Positions 1 to 10,996 of a stretch of DNA of 64,000 nt are shown one piece after another. The notes under the pieces were generated by a model. It was not told the DNA's origin and made no database searches. It worked only from the letters and a program-made list of their open reading frames with translations. The DNA is taken from assembly GCA_963402885.1 (NCBI GenBank), contig OY727099.1:3336001-3400000 (forward strand), given 5' to 3'. The DNA is from Antedon bifida (taxonomy: Eukaryota; Echinodermata; Crinoidea; Comatulida; Antedonidae). The position numbers and the translations under genes were made by a program. How positions within the stretch are numbered: the first letter of the stretch is position 1; each line of letters starts with the position of its first letter.

Positions 1-1807
1 TTTGTCTTCAACTTAATGTGATCGTGTTAACAGAGATGGTGCTTGATCAAAGAGGTCAAAAACCCGCCCTCTCCGTTCTCAAAATAGAATTATGTTCCCA
101 ACCCAATCATGATTATTTTGGCAATTTGTTAGATAAATTATTAACTTTAAGGTCCTATTGTATTTGATGATGTAATCTGTTAACTAATTCTCTTGATTAT
201 TAATAAGTACTTTAAACAAAATAATTTAAACTAATTAACCATATTTTAATAGACCATAATTTTCTGTTGAAAATCGAAAATTCTTTCCATTCTTGAATAT
301 CTTTTCTCTCTCAATTAGCATGTAGGCTTATTTATTTAACTATAAGTTAGTACTTACTGTATTATGAATAAGGTCTACTTAATTGTGTTTTTTCTTAAAT
401 ATACAGACACACAATTGCAGAATATGTACAAGCCTAATATATTTTAACTGATTTTAATATCACTGGCATGGACACTTTATAATAAAGTTATAAGTTGACT
501 ACCTTTATACATCCGGGTGTCGTGTTTAAATTAATGTTACTTCACTGGTGCAGAAATAGTTCACAAGTTTGAACAGTGTTTGAATATCACAGGCGCACAT
601 AAAGAAAACAAAACATGAATAATACAAAAGATCGTGGTGGTGTGGTGGTTTGTTTGTCTGCTACGCCATCGCGACACCTGGTGTTTGGTACAAATCATAT
701 AATACAATAATATTACATACTAATAGTAGGCCTGTTTGTAAACTTGATTTCCAGGTAATATTTACCAAAGGTATTGACTTAATCAGTGCTAATAATAACA
801 TAAAGCAATAAATGAACAAAGTCTACAAATTGAGCATAATACAAGTTTATCTATTTATAGACAAACAAAATTAAAAGACAAAATTTAAATCATGCAATTT
901 TTGCTGATAAAATATAAGTAGTTTGCTTGATGGGGCACCCAGCCTTTATATCTAGTTCTATAAAAGCCTTAAGCCCAATTGACAGGACACGGAGCTCGCT
1001 TGCCAAGATAGGATAGCGTAACATACTTTGATCTGCAGATGGGCTTCGACGAATTCATATAAAGCCGTCGAATTCTAAGCTAACACCATACGTTGAATTG
1101 TTTTTTGCTATTTAATTGTGTTTCGGTATTTTAAAAGGTCCTATGTGTCTGATTTTTTTTACGAATATAAAGTTTAAAATAGGCATCTAAATTTTAAAAT
1201 TTATTTGATCGAAGTAGACACAATATTTCAGATTTAACAGTTATTTTAAGTTTTTCATTTAGTGCCGTGAATTGAAATTATGTTTAGCGTTAACCTTCAT
1301 TCCAATGTTGACATTAAAATGCATAAAATCAGATGATGTTTATAATCACTCTATGGTTATGTTTCAAACAAACAAAGTGCCTCTCATATACATAACCTTA
1401 ATGTACACATTGATAAATGTATATTGAACGTGAGAAGGGTTTTGGATTAAATCAAGGCTATCAACATGTACGGATTATGGATGGTACCGTTTTGGTACCC
1501 AATGGTGACTGCCACTAAACATTTAAGGAAGCCAATTGGCCAACCGAAATCAATCGATCGTTTAAGGGGGCGGAGACTGATCGTTTCGAAACTGGAAGAT
1601 GATGTCATTGTTTCTTGACGATCACGATTGCACAATAAATTCAACAAAGTTACCGTTTTGAATATTTTTTCAATACTAAAATATAGTTATTGTTATACTA
1701 TTGATCCCGTTTGCAAGAAAAAAATAAATAAAAATAACGAATAGAAAAGACCTTCAGAAGAATTGAAGCACTTCCTGCAGTGACATACATGGTGCATGAT
1801 GATATGC

Positions 1808-1816
1808 TATATAAAG
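1808..1816 (+). promoter_or_regulatory. TATA box of secreted-protein gene, copy 1
   Basis: The motif TATATAAAG lies about 25-30 bp upstream of a purine-rich stretch and of a putative non-coding first exon that ends at a strong donor (GTAAGT, 1915-1920). The same motif and donor occur at the matching place in copy 2. The transcription start, probably near 1840, is inferred from spacing only. Confidence 0.55.
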
Positions 1817-1839
1817 ATAGGGTGGAGTAAAATAAAACA

Positions 1840-1914
1840 CTGTGTGAATTGCTGCTTGATCTGTCTCCTCGTTACGATAAGTAGGCCTACATTGTGGTGC
1901 ATGCTGACACAAGT
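1840..1914 (+). other. Putative non-coding exon 1 of secreted-protein gene, copy 1
   Basis: The segment lies between the TATA box and a GTAAGT donor at 1915. It contains no ATG in frame with the downstream coding exon. The next plausible acceptors are CACAG at 2909-2913 and ACAG at 2968-2971, either of which leads into the exon carrying the ATG at 3051. The start is an estimate. Confidence 0.4.
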
Positions 1915-3050
1915 GTAAGTACTTTTACTATTAGTATTAATGTATCTTACTTCACTACTGTAGTAATTCATTTACTTTTATTCAATGTTGTATATAGGCA
2001 TGTTCATCAATTTTTTTTATAGTCAGTGGTACTACAGCTTCTACGGGACCGTACATAATATACACTCCGTGGCACTTTAAATGTGCGTAATGTTTCTGGC
2101 GTTTATATTTCAGCTTGGTGAGATTTTAAAGTAACATTTTATTGTATGAAAAGTATGCCTACAAAATCCAGTACATTACATTTCGATGAAGTAGATGTTT
2201 TGGCTGGGTTGATGTTCATACAGTTTTATTTCTTTGATTTTTATTTTTTGATTTTATTTTATTAAGCCAAGCGATAATTACAACGATAGAGATGATGATA
2301 AAAAAAAGGAATAGGTCTTATATTTCTAACACTATTAAATTTACCTTTCTCAAAAACACTCCATCATTTCGGGCAATAGCACTTCTGCTATAAGAACACA
2401 TTCTGAATAATGTGGATGGTTTCTTTATCATGTGTGACTGATCTCCCTTCATTCAATCAGGAAACCAAGACTTTATCCGCAAAATTAACTAATTCAAAAT
2501 TTACCAAATAATGTTCTGGCTTCAATAGATGTTTCATTATTATTATACTAATATCCATGCATTCATTTTAAATTTCAAACAATTAAAAATTATTCCATTG
2601 ACTACCTAAATTTAAGTTTCAGTATTAACCAACATTTGAGTTGATTTTTTTTGTTCTATCCCAAAATGGTTTATATCTACCGTAATATCATTGTATCAAT
2701 GTTTCTCTTGTTGGAGACCCCTAATTTTTTAAGTTTGCATTATTCTATGTATTTATTTTCATTCAAATATTATGCTGTTTTGTAAATTGTACTGCCCTAA
2801 GTAATAAATATTACTTACTGACTTATGTTCATTTTACACATAAATTATAATTAAATTATAATAATATAACAGAACATTAACTATGTTAATTATGACACTG
2901 TGCAATTCCACAGGTTACTTTCATAATATCGAAGATTAAGGTGAGACTGGCAATTTCCGATTTGTGTACAGTATTCGAAGAACCCCTACATTATACAGAA
3001 GAAGAATTTCATACTTTACAGAAAGAAACACTCAATTCCGAAGTCTAATC

Positions 3051-4075
3051 ATGCTCTACAAACAAATGCCATCGCTGGTAGTTGGACTAGTGTTGATGGT
3101 TGGAGCTGGAATTGCAATCCCTGTGTACAACCCACAAATAGACCATCTGCCTAATGGTAACCCGCTTCCTATTTGTCCCCCATCTATTAATGATATAATT
3201 GCATATGCTGAAAACGATGAAGGACAATTGGTCCAAGTTGTACAGGTGAGTAGGAATGGGAAATGGGATTAACTATCCAGCAGTTTTGTTTTTCAATTTG
3301 TGATGACCTAGTGCTATTAAAGTGTAGTCCAGGCAGGGAAGAGTGAAATTACAATTTCACTCTTCTTCCCTCCAAAGAAAAATATCTGATAACACGATCT
3401 TTGGTACCTCCTACATTCGTCGTTGGTCGTTGGTTTAGACCTAAAATACGCCAAAACAGCAAGGAATCGAGAGAGGAAGTGCGTTCTATGGTCCACGCAT
3501 GCTAATCTAAAGTGATACATTTAGAAAAAATAGAGAGAGCTTTTGATTTGTTAACCTGGCTACTAGGTCCTAGCCAGGTCAACAAATCAAAAGCTCTCTA
3601 GTAATGTTAATGAGAGTAGTGATTTATAACACATGATCATTTGTATATGATGTTTTTATAATAAACAATTTAAGAACTGTGAGAAATATACTTTATTAAT
3701 GTTGAATAAAGTAGGTTCCGTTTAATACGAGAGGTTTTATTTTTAACCAGAAACTCACAAGTTAAAGTATATTTGTATACTATACAATTATATTCTTTTA
3801 ATACAATGTTCTGTTTTTTTTAAATCATATTATAGTTTCCAGAAGAATTTGAGGAACAATGGTGTTTAAATGAAAAGTGTGATGATAATCTTTCATTAGT
3901 CGTCAGCAATGTGAAATGTGCCGTCAGCAGCCGTTTAGTCGACGCAATTGTTATAGATCTGGAAACGTTCCAAGCAACTGAACAACAGATTAAAGCCTGG
4001 TTTCCAGTCGACGTAAGAAGACGACGTTTTTACCTTCGGACAGGAAACCGTGCTGCTTACTATGTCGAGGACTAA
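3051..4075 (+). CDS. Small putative secreted protein, copy 1 (exons 3051-3245, 3836-4075)
   Basis: Two coding exons joined in phase 0 (donor GTGAGT at 3246, acceptor TATAG ending 3835) give 144 residues. I chose the ATG at 3051 because it opens directly into a signal peptide: MLYKQMPSLVVGLVLMVGAG, with likely cleavage after IA at residue 22. The reading frame is open upstream to 2964, but that part is not signal-like. The mature part has four cysteines: one in PLPICPPS, two in QWCLNEKC and one in NVKC. A basic stretch (VDVRRRRF) lies near the C-terminus. I do not recognise the family. The spacing of CPPSI, the VVQ strand and the Cys-x4-Cys pair is faintly like Spaetzle-type cystine-knot ligands, but the terminal cysteines of that fold are missing, so this is only a suggestion. 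A second donor-like site (GTAAGA, 4013) could produce another C-terminus. Confidence 0.7.
3531..3600. repeat. 70-bp hairpin in the gene's intron, copy 1
   Basis: Near-perfect inverted repeat: the arm beginning TAGAGAGAGCTTTTGATTTG is mirrored by the arm ending at 3600, with a few mismatches and almost no loop. It sits inside the intron between the two coding exons. A smaller hairpin (GGGAAGAGTGAAATT and its complement) lies at about 3339-3373. Confidence 0.85.
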
Positions 4076-4238
4076 CACCATAGCCATAGTCCTCGTGTAA
4101 TTACGTAAGATTTTTATGCCCAAAGTGAAATTATACTCATTAATTTTATGGTTAGACAAATTTTATTTATAATTTTATTTACTTCACATTAGAAAACGGA
4201 CTTGTTTTTAAACAAATGTTTAACTATCAGTAAAAAGA

Positions 4239-4393
4239 TTCCCACTTGGACGCAACAAACGCAAAGGCGTAACCGAACCGCAGATGAGTTGACCAATCAT
4301 AAGTGGCAATTCAGAAGACTCATCACGTAGTGATTGGTCAAATTAACAATTGTGTTACGCTTACGTCCTTGCGTTGCGTCCTAGTGAGAACCA
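4239..4393. mobile_element. MITE-like element, GACGCAACG family
   Basis: About 155 bp with inverted termini: one end reads CCCACTTGGACGCAAC and the other, reversed, CTCACTAGGACGCAACGC. It also has internal inverted copies of TTGACCAATCA. The copy in unit 2 is at 13419-13574, and independent relatives are at 18674-18802 and 7333-7821. No coding capacity. The family name is mine. Confidence 0.7.
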
Positions 4394-4888
4394 AAGCAGT
4401 TAATGTTTAATATCACGTCAAATACCATAACAAAATACAGAGTGATAACGGATTCATTAATTTTTATTCATTTCCTTTATTTTGGATAGTACATTCATAT
4501 ACAAAACAAAACAATTCACCAGGAAATTATCAATATCATCTTCCACAAAACAACTAAAATATAAGTTTGCACCAACGGTGATGCAGGTTGGATTATGGAA
4601 GTACGGTACTGGTTTTAATTAGTGAATCTGTTCTTAAACTATGAATGGAGTTCCTCCAATATTATAATATAATATTAATTACTAGTAAAGGTATTTATAC
4701 AGTATATGTATACTAGATGTTTAAGTTTTATTATATACTTATTTACTTTGCAAAAATGTAATAAATTTGGTGGTGGACAAACTGATTTAGCAGTCGTTTT
4801 CTTTTCTGAACACAGATAATTAAGTTATATATAACCGTTTAACCGATTGTTAAATCTATAATATAAGTAAAAGATCCAACTTATTAGG

Positions 4889-5005
4889 GGGCTGGGCGCA
4901 ACACTATACTTGCAAAATGACGTCAAACTCGAAACGAACACGCTATTCGATTATAAGTGGGAGGATGTGCGGAAAATGCGATCCTCATCCTATATCCACC
5001 ACTGA
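4889..5005 (+). other. Conserved short open frame, copy 1 (possible alternative last exon)
   Basis: Thirty-eight codons open from an AG at 4886-4887 to TGA at 5003. The same frame is intact at 14080-14196 in copy 2. The only two differences within it (codons AAA/AAG and CGA/CGG) are silent here but change residues in the overlapping ATG frame starting at 4917. That favours this frame weakly. Its phase does not match the donor at 4013, so I cannot attach it to the secreted-protein gene. Confidence 0.25.
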
Positions 5006-5157
5006 AAATGTTTGTAAATATGTGCTCGGTAAACACCATCTTCGAAGATCAGAGATACAAGTAACAATGTTAAATACAACTGTTTTACAGAACAACGTAA
5101 TTTACTCAGATGTACTTTATTTTATACCACCCTCTATAGAAAGAGGGACTTTACGAG

Positions 5158-5328
5158 TAAAGCCTGTTTTCCTGTTGACGTTATTCGACGCTATCATCGT
5201 CAAGTTGAAATGATAACGATAGCGAGTACCTTTTCCTGTAAATCGTTAACATTTCAATGTTTACGTAGAAGATCGCCGATTATTGTTAACGATAGCGTCG
5301 ACTAACGTCGACAGGAAAACAGGCTTTA
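5158..5328. mobile_element. MITE-like inverted repeat present only in copy 1
   Basis: Arms of about 40 bp (starting AAAGCCTGTTTTCCTGTTGA and its complement near 5289-5328) flank a short centre containing the words ACGATAGCG. Unit 2 lacks it at the corresponding place (about 14270), so it inserted after, or was lost since, the duplication. No open frame. Confidence 0.75.
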
Positions 5329-5865
5329 GAGGATGACGAATCTCCTCTGTTCTAAAATCATAACACAGTCAATAGCCGTTTTTAGTTACGCACCCTTTGC
5401 GCGGAGACGACGACCGGCAGTCCCTCTACCTCCTCTGTCTCGTGGCGCAGGGCCCTTCTGAATCGCTTGGCTCTGGTGATACAGCATAGACCTGCCTTCC
5501 TAGCTAGAACCTCGAATTCAAATTTTAACATAGCCATTTTAACCCAATAGAAATGTCATGTTCATTAAACAATTAAATTAGAAGTTCAAATATTATTTAA
5601 AAATTCCACATTTATGTGTAATTTGAACTGTATATTTAAGGTTATATATATTCATTTCTAGTCGTTCTACGTACGTAAACGGGAAAATGGCAACTTTATC
5701 GCGCTAAGCTCCGCCCAATGCATAAATTATTTATGAGCACTGTCCTGTGACTTCCTGTCGTGTTTCGTAAAGTCCCTCTATAATATGTAGGTCTACATAT
5801 TTCAGGAAAAAAAACAACACAGCCGGTGGTTTAATTGCCAATGATCATACTATTACATTGTTAAG

Positions 5866-5993
5866 CTAGTTCTGTCTACACTCTATCAAACTAGTTTGAC
5901 AAAAAAGTGATGTTCCCAAAATGGTAGTGATATGACGTCATCGTGCCCATGTATGGAAACATCACATAGTTTGGTAGTGTAGACAGAGAGCTA
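5866..5993. mobile_element. MITE-like element, CTGTCTACAC family
   Basis: Terminal inverted repeats TTCTGTCTACACTCTATCAA and its complement enclose about 80 bp that includes TGACGTCA. A deleted version is at about 14866-14996 in unit 2, and a separate member lies at 63190-63290 in an RNF213 intron. Confidence 0.75.
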
Positions 5994-6260
5994 CACCATT
6001 TACAAAACGATTTGAAATTGAATTATTTTAGAAAACTAGTATTATTGCTCAGATAATCTTTTTCGACGGATTTAGAAAAATAATATTAAAATAAGCAAAT
6101 TGAATTCAATTCAATAATGGTTTCAAAATCTCAGAATGAGAAGATGTGACGTGATTGGAAAGCTTTTTATAAATTGGGGCTCGATTATTCAGAATAAGAA
6201 CATGTGACGTGATTGGAAAGCCTCGATTATTTCTCACGATGAAGAGTGTAATCTATATAT

Positions 6261-7945
6261 ATAAATTATGGTTAATTCTGACATAGGCGAGCACAATGCA
6301 AAAACTTCGGTACAAATCTCCGCCTTGGATACCTACCTTATCTATCTCAGATGTACCGCGAAACGTAGATTTGATAACATTAGTTTTCACATCGACGCTA
6401 TTGTTTCATTTTCGTCTTTTACAACGACAACATTTAGCGTTACCTATCGACATTTGTGGATATCACAGGGTTACTTTCACACACTCGCGCTGTTGTTCAA
6501 CTGGCTTCCGGGTCCGTCACTTCCCGGGCAAAATGGCCGTTGGTGGCGACAATCAATATTAAATACAAAATTTTAGTGGTTCAACGTATCGTGAACTACT
6601 GCATTTAATTTGTTTTAGATATTAAACTAATCAATTATATTGATTAAAGGCATTTACTTTACGTGAACTAAAATTTGTTTTAGTAATTTAACTATTATTG
6701 AAGGTCTTTACTTTTACGTTAACTACATGTGATTTTAGTGTTTCAACTGAATCATGAACTACAATTTATTTGTTTTAGATAATTATTCAACTAATCAATT
6801 ATAAAGGCCTTTACTTTACGTGAAATACAATTTGTTTTAGTAGGCCTAATTTAACTACTTATTTATGCTATTTATTAATCATTTAATCAAATTTAGGTGC
6901 GATTCAATGTTACTATAGGAGGCCTGGTAGGCCTAACGGGGAAATACCTTTACTGTTTATATTATCGATTATTTCTGTTGCTTGCTCTATTTATAATTAT
7001 AAATGGTGTCTACTACGACCGATATATAAGAAGGCTACGAAAGTTGTTATTTGATCATTTTGTTCCAAAATTAACAAGATATGCATAAAAAAAAAAACAT
7101 GCATTAGTCATCAGTCATAATATGCATAGGTGTCACCCAGGCTTCAATTTCAAGAGGCGTTGGTCATGTTTTCGAGAACCATTCGGATACACCCACTAGA
7201 GGGTGCGCGAGCGAAGCGAGCGAACCCTCTAGTAATTGGGAATTCTTGGTCTCAAGCAAGTGTATCTTACTCCTAATACACATTGGTATTGACTTTCATT
7301 GTGGGCCTTATAATTGTAATTTGCCTAATACTTGGTTCCGACTAGAAAGTAACACAAGGACGTAGGCTAAACGCAACGCAAGCGAATTGACTGATGACAA
7401 TAATGACAATCTACAGTTTGAAAATTTCACTGTGATACGATATGATTTTTATTCGTTATATCTTGTATATAAATACATTGTATAATCTGGGTTCTAAAAT
7501 GAAAACAACCAAATGAAAATGAAAAATTCACAAAGGGATTTTTCTTTATGTGTAAAATATTTTAAAACGAGATAAATGATAATGATGATCATTGTCAAGT
7601 GTATAGAAAATTAATGAAATAAGGAGGTAATACGGAATTCAAAAATGTAAAAATGTTATTGATGAATTGTAACGACATTTGGAATTAACATAATTATATG
7701 ATTTTATGTAATGACATGAGATAATATGAATGTGAATAAAAGTGGTGTTTGCGCCACAAAAGAGAAAACATTGTGATTGGTCAAACTTTGCGCTTACCTC
7801 ATTGCGTTAGTGGGCACCAAGCTTAAATGAATAAATAACGGATTGAATCGTCCAATTAAAAACAATAATATGATCATGACATAACCACTTATAATCAAAC
7901 CGATAGCAATGAGTAATCTGGTTCATAGAGTTACGATGTTGTCTT
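6261..7945. other. Unit-1-specific segment (no counterpart in unit 2)
   Basis: Similarity between the two units stops at about 6262/15310 and resumes at about 7946/15678. The unit-1 segment starts with a relatively GC-rich stretch (6270-6560) with overlapping open frames of 88 and 102 codons that I do not recognise. It continues with degenerate tandem copies of a TTTACTTTACGTGAACTA-type sequence (about 6570-6890), a small hairpin (ACTAGAGGGT 7195-7204 and its complement 7224-7233) and a MITE relative (7333-7821). No gene can be supported. Confidence 0.6.
7333..7821. mobile_element. Interrupted MITE relative, GACGCAACG family
   Basis: The left end (GGTTCCGACTAGAAAG, then CAAGGACGTAGG) and the right end (GATTGGTCAAACTTTGCGC through GTGGGCACCAA) match the two ends of the 4239-4393 element. 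About 330 bp of unrelated AT-rich sequence separates them. Either an insertion split the element or these are two solo ends. Confidence 0.45.
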
Positions 7946-8558
7946 CCAAGATTAGCTTTTGGTTTTGTGTCAGGACAACATCTGATTCTGTGACATCCTG
8001 TTAAACACGACACGACAATGGGTCATGGTGAAGCAAAATCAAATTAATAATACAAATAAATATGTATATGGCTCCAATTCATGGTGTTGGTTGACAAGAT
8101 TAAACTCAGTAACATTTCTGAAATAGTTTTGTGTTTTAGATTTTTAAAATAAATTAGGTGAAGTTCGAACAGAAAGAGGAAGAGAGTTTTCCAAAAGCAA
8201 GAATATAATATATTATATCTAGTATATAACAGTATAATCTTGGATTTCGCATTACTTATACTTTAGAAAAAAGAAATAAATGTGTTTCATTTGAAAATAA
8301 TGGTACCAGGCATTCTATAGGCCTACTCTCTTGCCTAATCCCTAGCTTTGTTCCTTCAGCCAGACATCACTTAGTAAGTTTTCTATATATTATACAATAA
8401 CAACTTTCAGTGAATTCTTATAAATGAATATGAAACATCTTTTTAAATTAAACTGTCAGATTACAAAAAGACTCATCAGACTAAAACGTATGTTTTTATG
8501 ATTATATAGGCCTACGCTTATTTATTAATCTATCCTGATGAGTTACCCAGCTTACAAC

Positions 8559-8870
8559 ACTAGTTGAATAGTAAGGGTTATTTATAGTTTTGAATGTTGA
8601 CAAAGTTTTACTTAATCCTGGATTATGTTATTTTTCCTATAGGCCTACGCTTATTTGTTGACAAAGTTTTACTTAATTCATGTTGACAAGTTAATCCACT
8701 TTACAACATTCTTGAATAGTAAGAGATATTTATAGCTTTGAATGTTGACAAAGATTTACTTAATCCTGGATTATGTTATTTTTCCTATAGGCCTACGCTT
8801 ATTTGTTGACAAAGTTTTACTTAATTCATGTTGACGAGTTAATCCACTTTACAACACTCTTGAATAGTAG
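8559..8870. repeat. 148-bp tandem repeat, about 2 copies
   Basis: The block TTGAATAGTA...GTTGACAAAG...TAGGCCTACGC repeats with a 148-bp period (for example GTTGACAAAG at 8596 and again at 8744). Unit 2 has a single copy at about 16318-16450, so the repeat number differs between units. Confidence 0.75.
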
Positions 8871-8893
8871 TTTTGTAGTAGGCCTACACTTGA

Positions 8894-9368
8894 TTGACAA
8901 GTAGCAACATTTTTCTACGATCATTGTTATTTAGATTTATCGAAAACCAAACTAAAGACTGCCTTTGTAAATCATGTCAAGATAATAACAAACCTATACG
9001 GAAGCACTTAAAGCCATCTATACTCACGTTACCACACATACAGTACATGGGTAGACTTTCCATACCGGAAAGGGCTGTATTTGTAGTCGTGGAAGTTATG
9101 AGTAACTGAGTTGCATCGCGAAAGGTGCCGGATTGTTAGAGAACTTACTTGTAAAAATGTTGTCGTGTTAGGATGGAAATCGGTGATGGAAAATAAGAAA
9201 ATTTGTCTTCAACTTAATGTGATCGTGTTAACAGAGATGGTGCTTGATCAAAGAGGTCGAAAACCCGCCCTCTCCGTTCTCAAAATAGAATTATGTTCCC
9301 AACCCAATCATGATTATTTTGGCAATTTGTTAGATAAATTATTAACTTTAAGGTCCTATTGTATTTGA
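8894..9368 (+). other. Open frames across the unit 1/unit 2 junction, unrecognised
   Basis: Two adjacent frames (ending at 9109 and running 9111-9368) cross the junction. They contain cysteines (CLCKSC, RCRIV, ELTC) but no domain I know. Part of the second frame also opens the window (1-165). The equivalent end of unit 2 is deleted. It may be a decayed exon. Given the AT-rich noncoding context, confidence that it is coding is low. Confidence 0.2.
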
Positions 9369-10987
9369 TGATGTAATCTGTTAACTAATTCTCTTGATTA
9401 TTAATAAGTACTTTAAACAAAATAATTTAAACTAATTAACCATATTTTAATAGACCATAATTTTCTGTTGAAAATCGAAAATTCTTTCCATTCTTGAATA
9501 TCTTTTCTCTCTCAATTAGCATGTAGGCTTATTTATTTAACTATAAGTTAGTACTTACTGTACTATGTATAAGGTCTACTTAATTGTGTTTTTTCTTAAA
9601 TATACAGACACACAATTGCAGAATATGTACAAGCCTAATATATTTTAACTGATTTTAATATCACTGGCATGGACACTTTATAATAAAGTTATAAGTTGAC
9701 TACCTTTATACATCCGGGTGTCGTGTTTAAATTAATGTTACTTCACTGGTGCAGAAATAGTTCACAAGTTTGAACAGTGTTTGAATATCACAGGCGCACA
9801 TAAAGAAAACAAAACATGAATAATACAAAAGATCGTCGTGGTGTGGTGGTTTGTTTGTCTGCTACGCCATCGCGACACCTGGTGTTTGGTACAAATCATA
9901 TAATACAATAATATTACATACTAATAGTAGGCCTGTTTGTAAACTTGATTTCCAGGTAATATTTACCAAAGGTATTGACTTAATCAGTGCTAATAATAAC
10001 ATAAAGCAATAAATGAACAAAGTCTACAAATTGAGCATAATACAAGTTTATCTATTTATAGACAAACAAAATTAAAAGACAAAATTTAAATCATGCAATT
10101 TTTGCTGATAAAATATAAGTAGTTTACTTGATGGGGCACCCAGCCTTTATATCTAGTTCTATAAAAGCCTTAAGCCCAATTGACAGGACACGGAGCTCGC
10201 TTGCCAAGATAGGATAGCGTAACATACTTTGATCTGCAGTTGGGCTTCGACGAATTCATATAAAGCCGTCGAATTCTAAGCTAACACCATACGTTGAATT
10301 GTTTTTTGCTATTTAATTGTGTTTCGGTATTTTAAAAGGTCCTATGTGTCTGATTTTTTTTACGAATATAAAGTTTAAAATAGGCATCTAAATTTTAAAA
10401 TTTATTTAATCGAAGTAGACACAATATTTCAGATTTAACAGTTATTTTAAGTTTTTCATTTAGTGCCGTGAATTGAAATTATGTTTAGCGTTAACCTTCA
10501 TTCCAATGTTGACATTAAAATGCATAAAATCAGATGATGTTTATAATCACTCTATGGTTATGTTTCCCCAACAAAGTGCCTCTCATATACATAACCTTAA
10601 TGTACACATTGATAAATTTATATTGAACGTGAGAAGGGTTTTGGATTAAATCAAGGCTATCAACATGTACGGATTATGGATGGTACACTGCCACTAAACA
10701 TTTAAGGAAGCCAATTGGCCAACCGAAATCAATCGATCGTTTAAGGGGGCGGAGACTGATCGTTTCGAAACTGGAAGATGATGTCATTGTTTCTTGACGA
10801 TCACGATTGCACAATAAATTCAACAAAGTTACCGTTTTGAATATTTTTTTCAATACTAAAATATAGTTATTGTTATACTATTGATCCCGTTTGCAAGAAA
10901 AAAATAAATAAAAATAACGAATAGAAAAGACCTTCAGAAGAATTGAAGCACTTCCTGCAGTGACATACATGGTGCATGATGATATGC

Positions 10988-10996
10988 TATATAAAG
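10988..10996 (+). promoter_or_regulatory. TATA box of secreted-protein gene, copy 2
   Basis: Identical TATATAAAG with unchanged flanks. The donor of the putative non-coding exon follows as in copy 1 (GTAAGT at about 11095), so copy 2 keeps an apparently intact promoter. Confidence 0.55.

Larger units (their letters stand above)
1..9201. repeat. Tandem array, unit 1 (about 9.2 kb)
   Basis: The first bases of the window recur at 9202, so 1-9201 is one repeat unit in direct orientation. The unit almost certainly starts upstream of the window, because the window opens inside a reading frame that is complete at 9111-9368. Bases 1-4040 match 9202-13220 nearly without change apart from small indels (for example about 19 bp around 1487-1508 missing from copy 2). 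From about 4660 onward the copies differ by many indels, and 6265-7940 has no counterpart in copy 2. It contains one promoter and secreted-protein gene, several MITE-like elements and a 148-bp tandem repeat. Seen directly; the duplication mechanism is not. Confidence 0.93.

Noticed and set aside
3317-3520. 67-codon minus-strand frame, identical in both units
   Set aside because: It lies in the intron of the secreted-protein gene and overlaps a hairpin; identity only reflects the recent duplication.
3051-4075. Naming the small secreted protein a Spaetzle or IL-17 homologue
   Set aside because: Only a vague cysteine and strand pattern fits; the C-terminal cysteines of the cystine knot are absent.
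4917-5213. ATG frame of 98 codons (and 14148-14417 in unit 2)
   Set aside because: Differences between the units are non-synonymous or disruptive in this frame but silent in the overlapping one, and the frame runs into a MITE.
6268-6576. Two overlapping plus-strand frames of 102 and 88 codons
   Set aside because: No recognisable domain, no splice context, present in one unit only.
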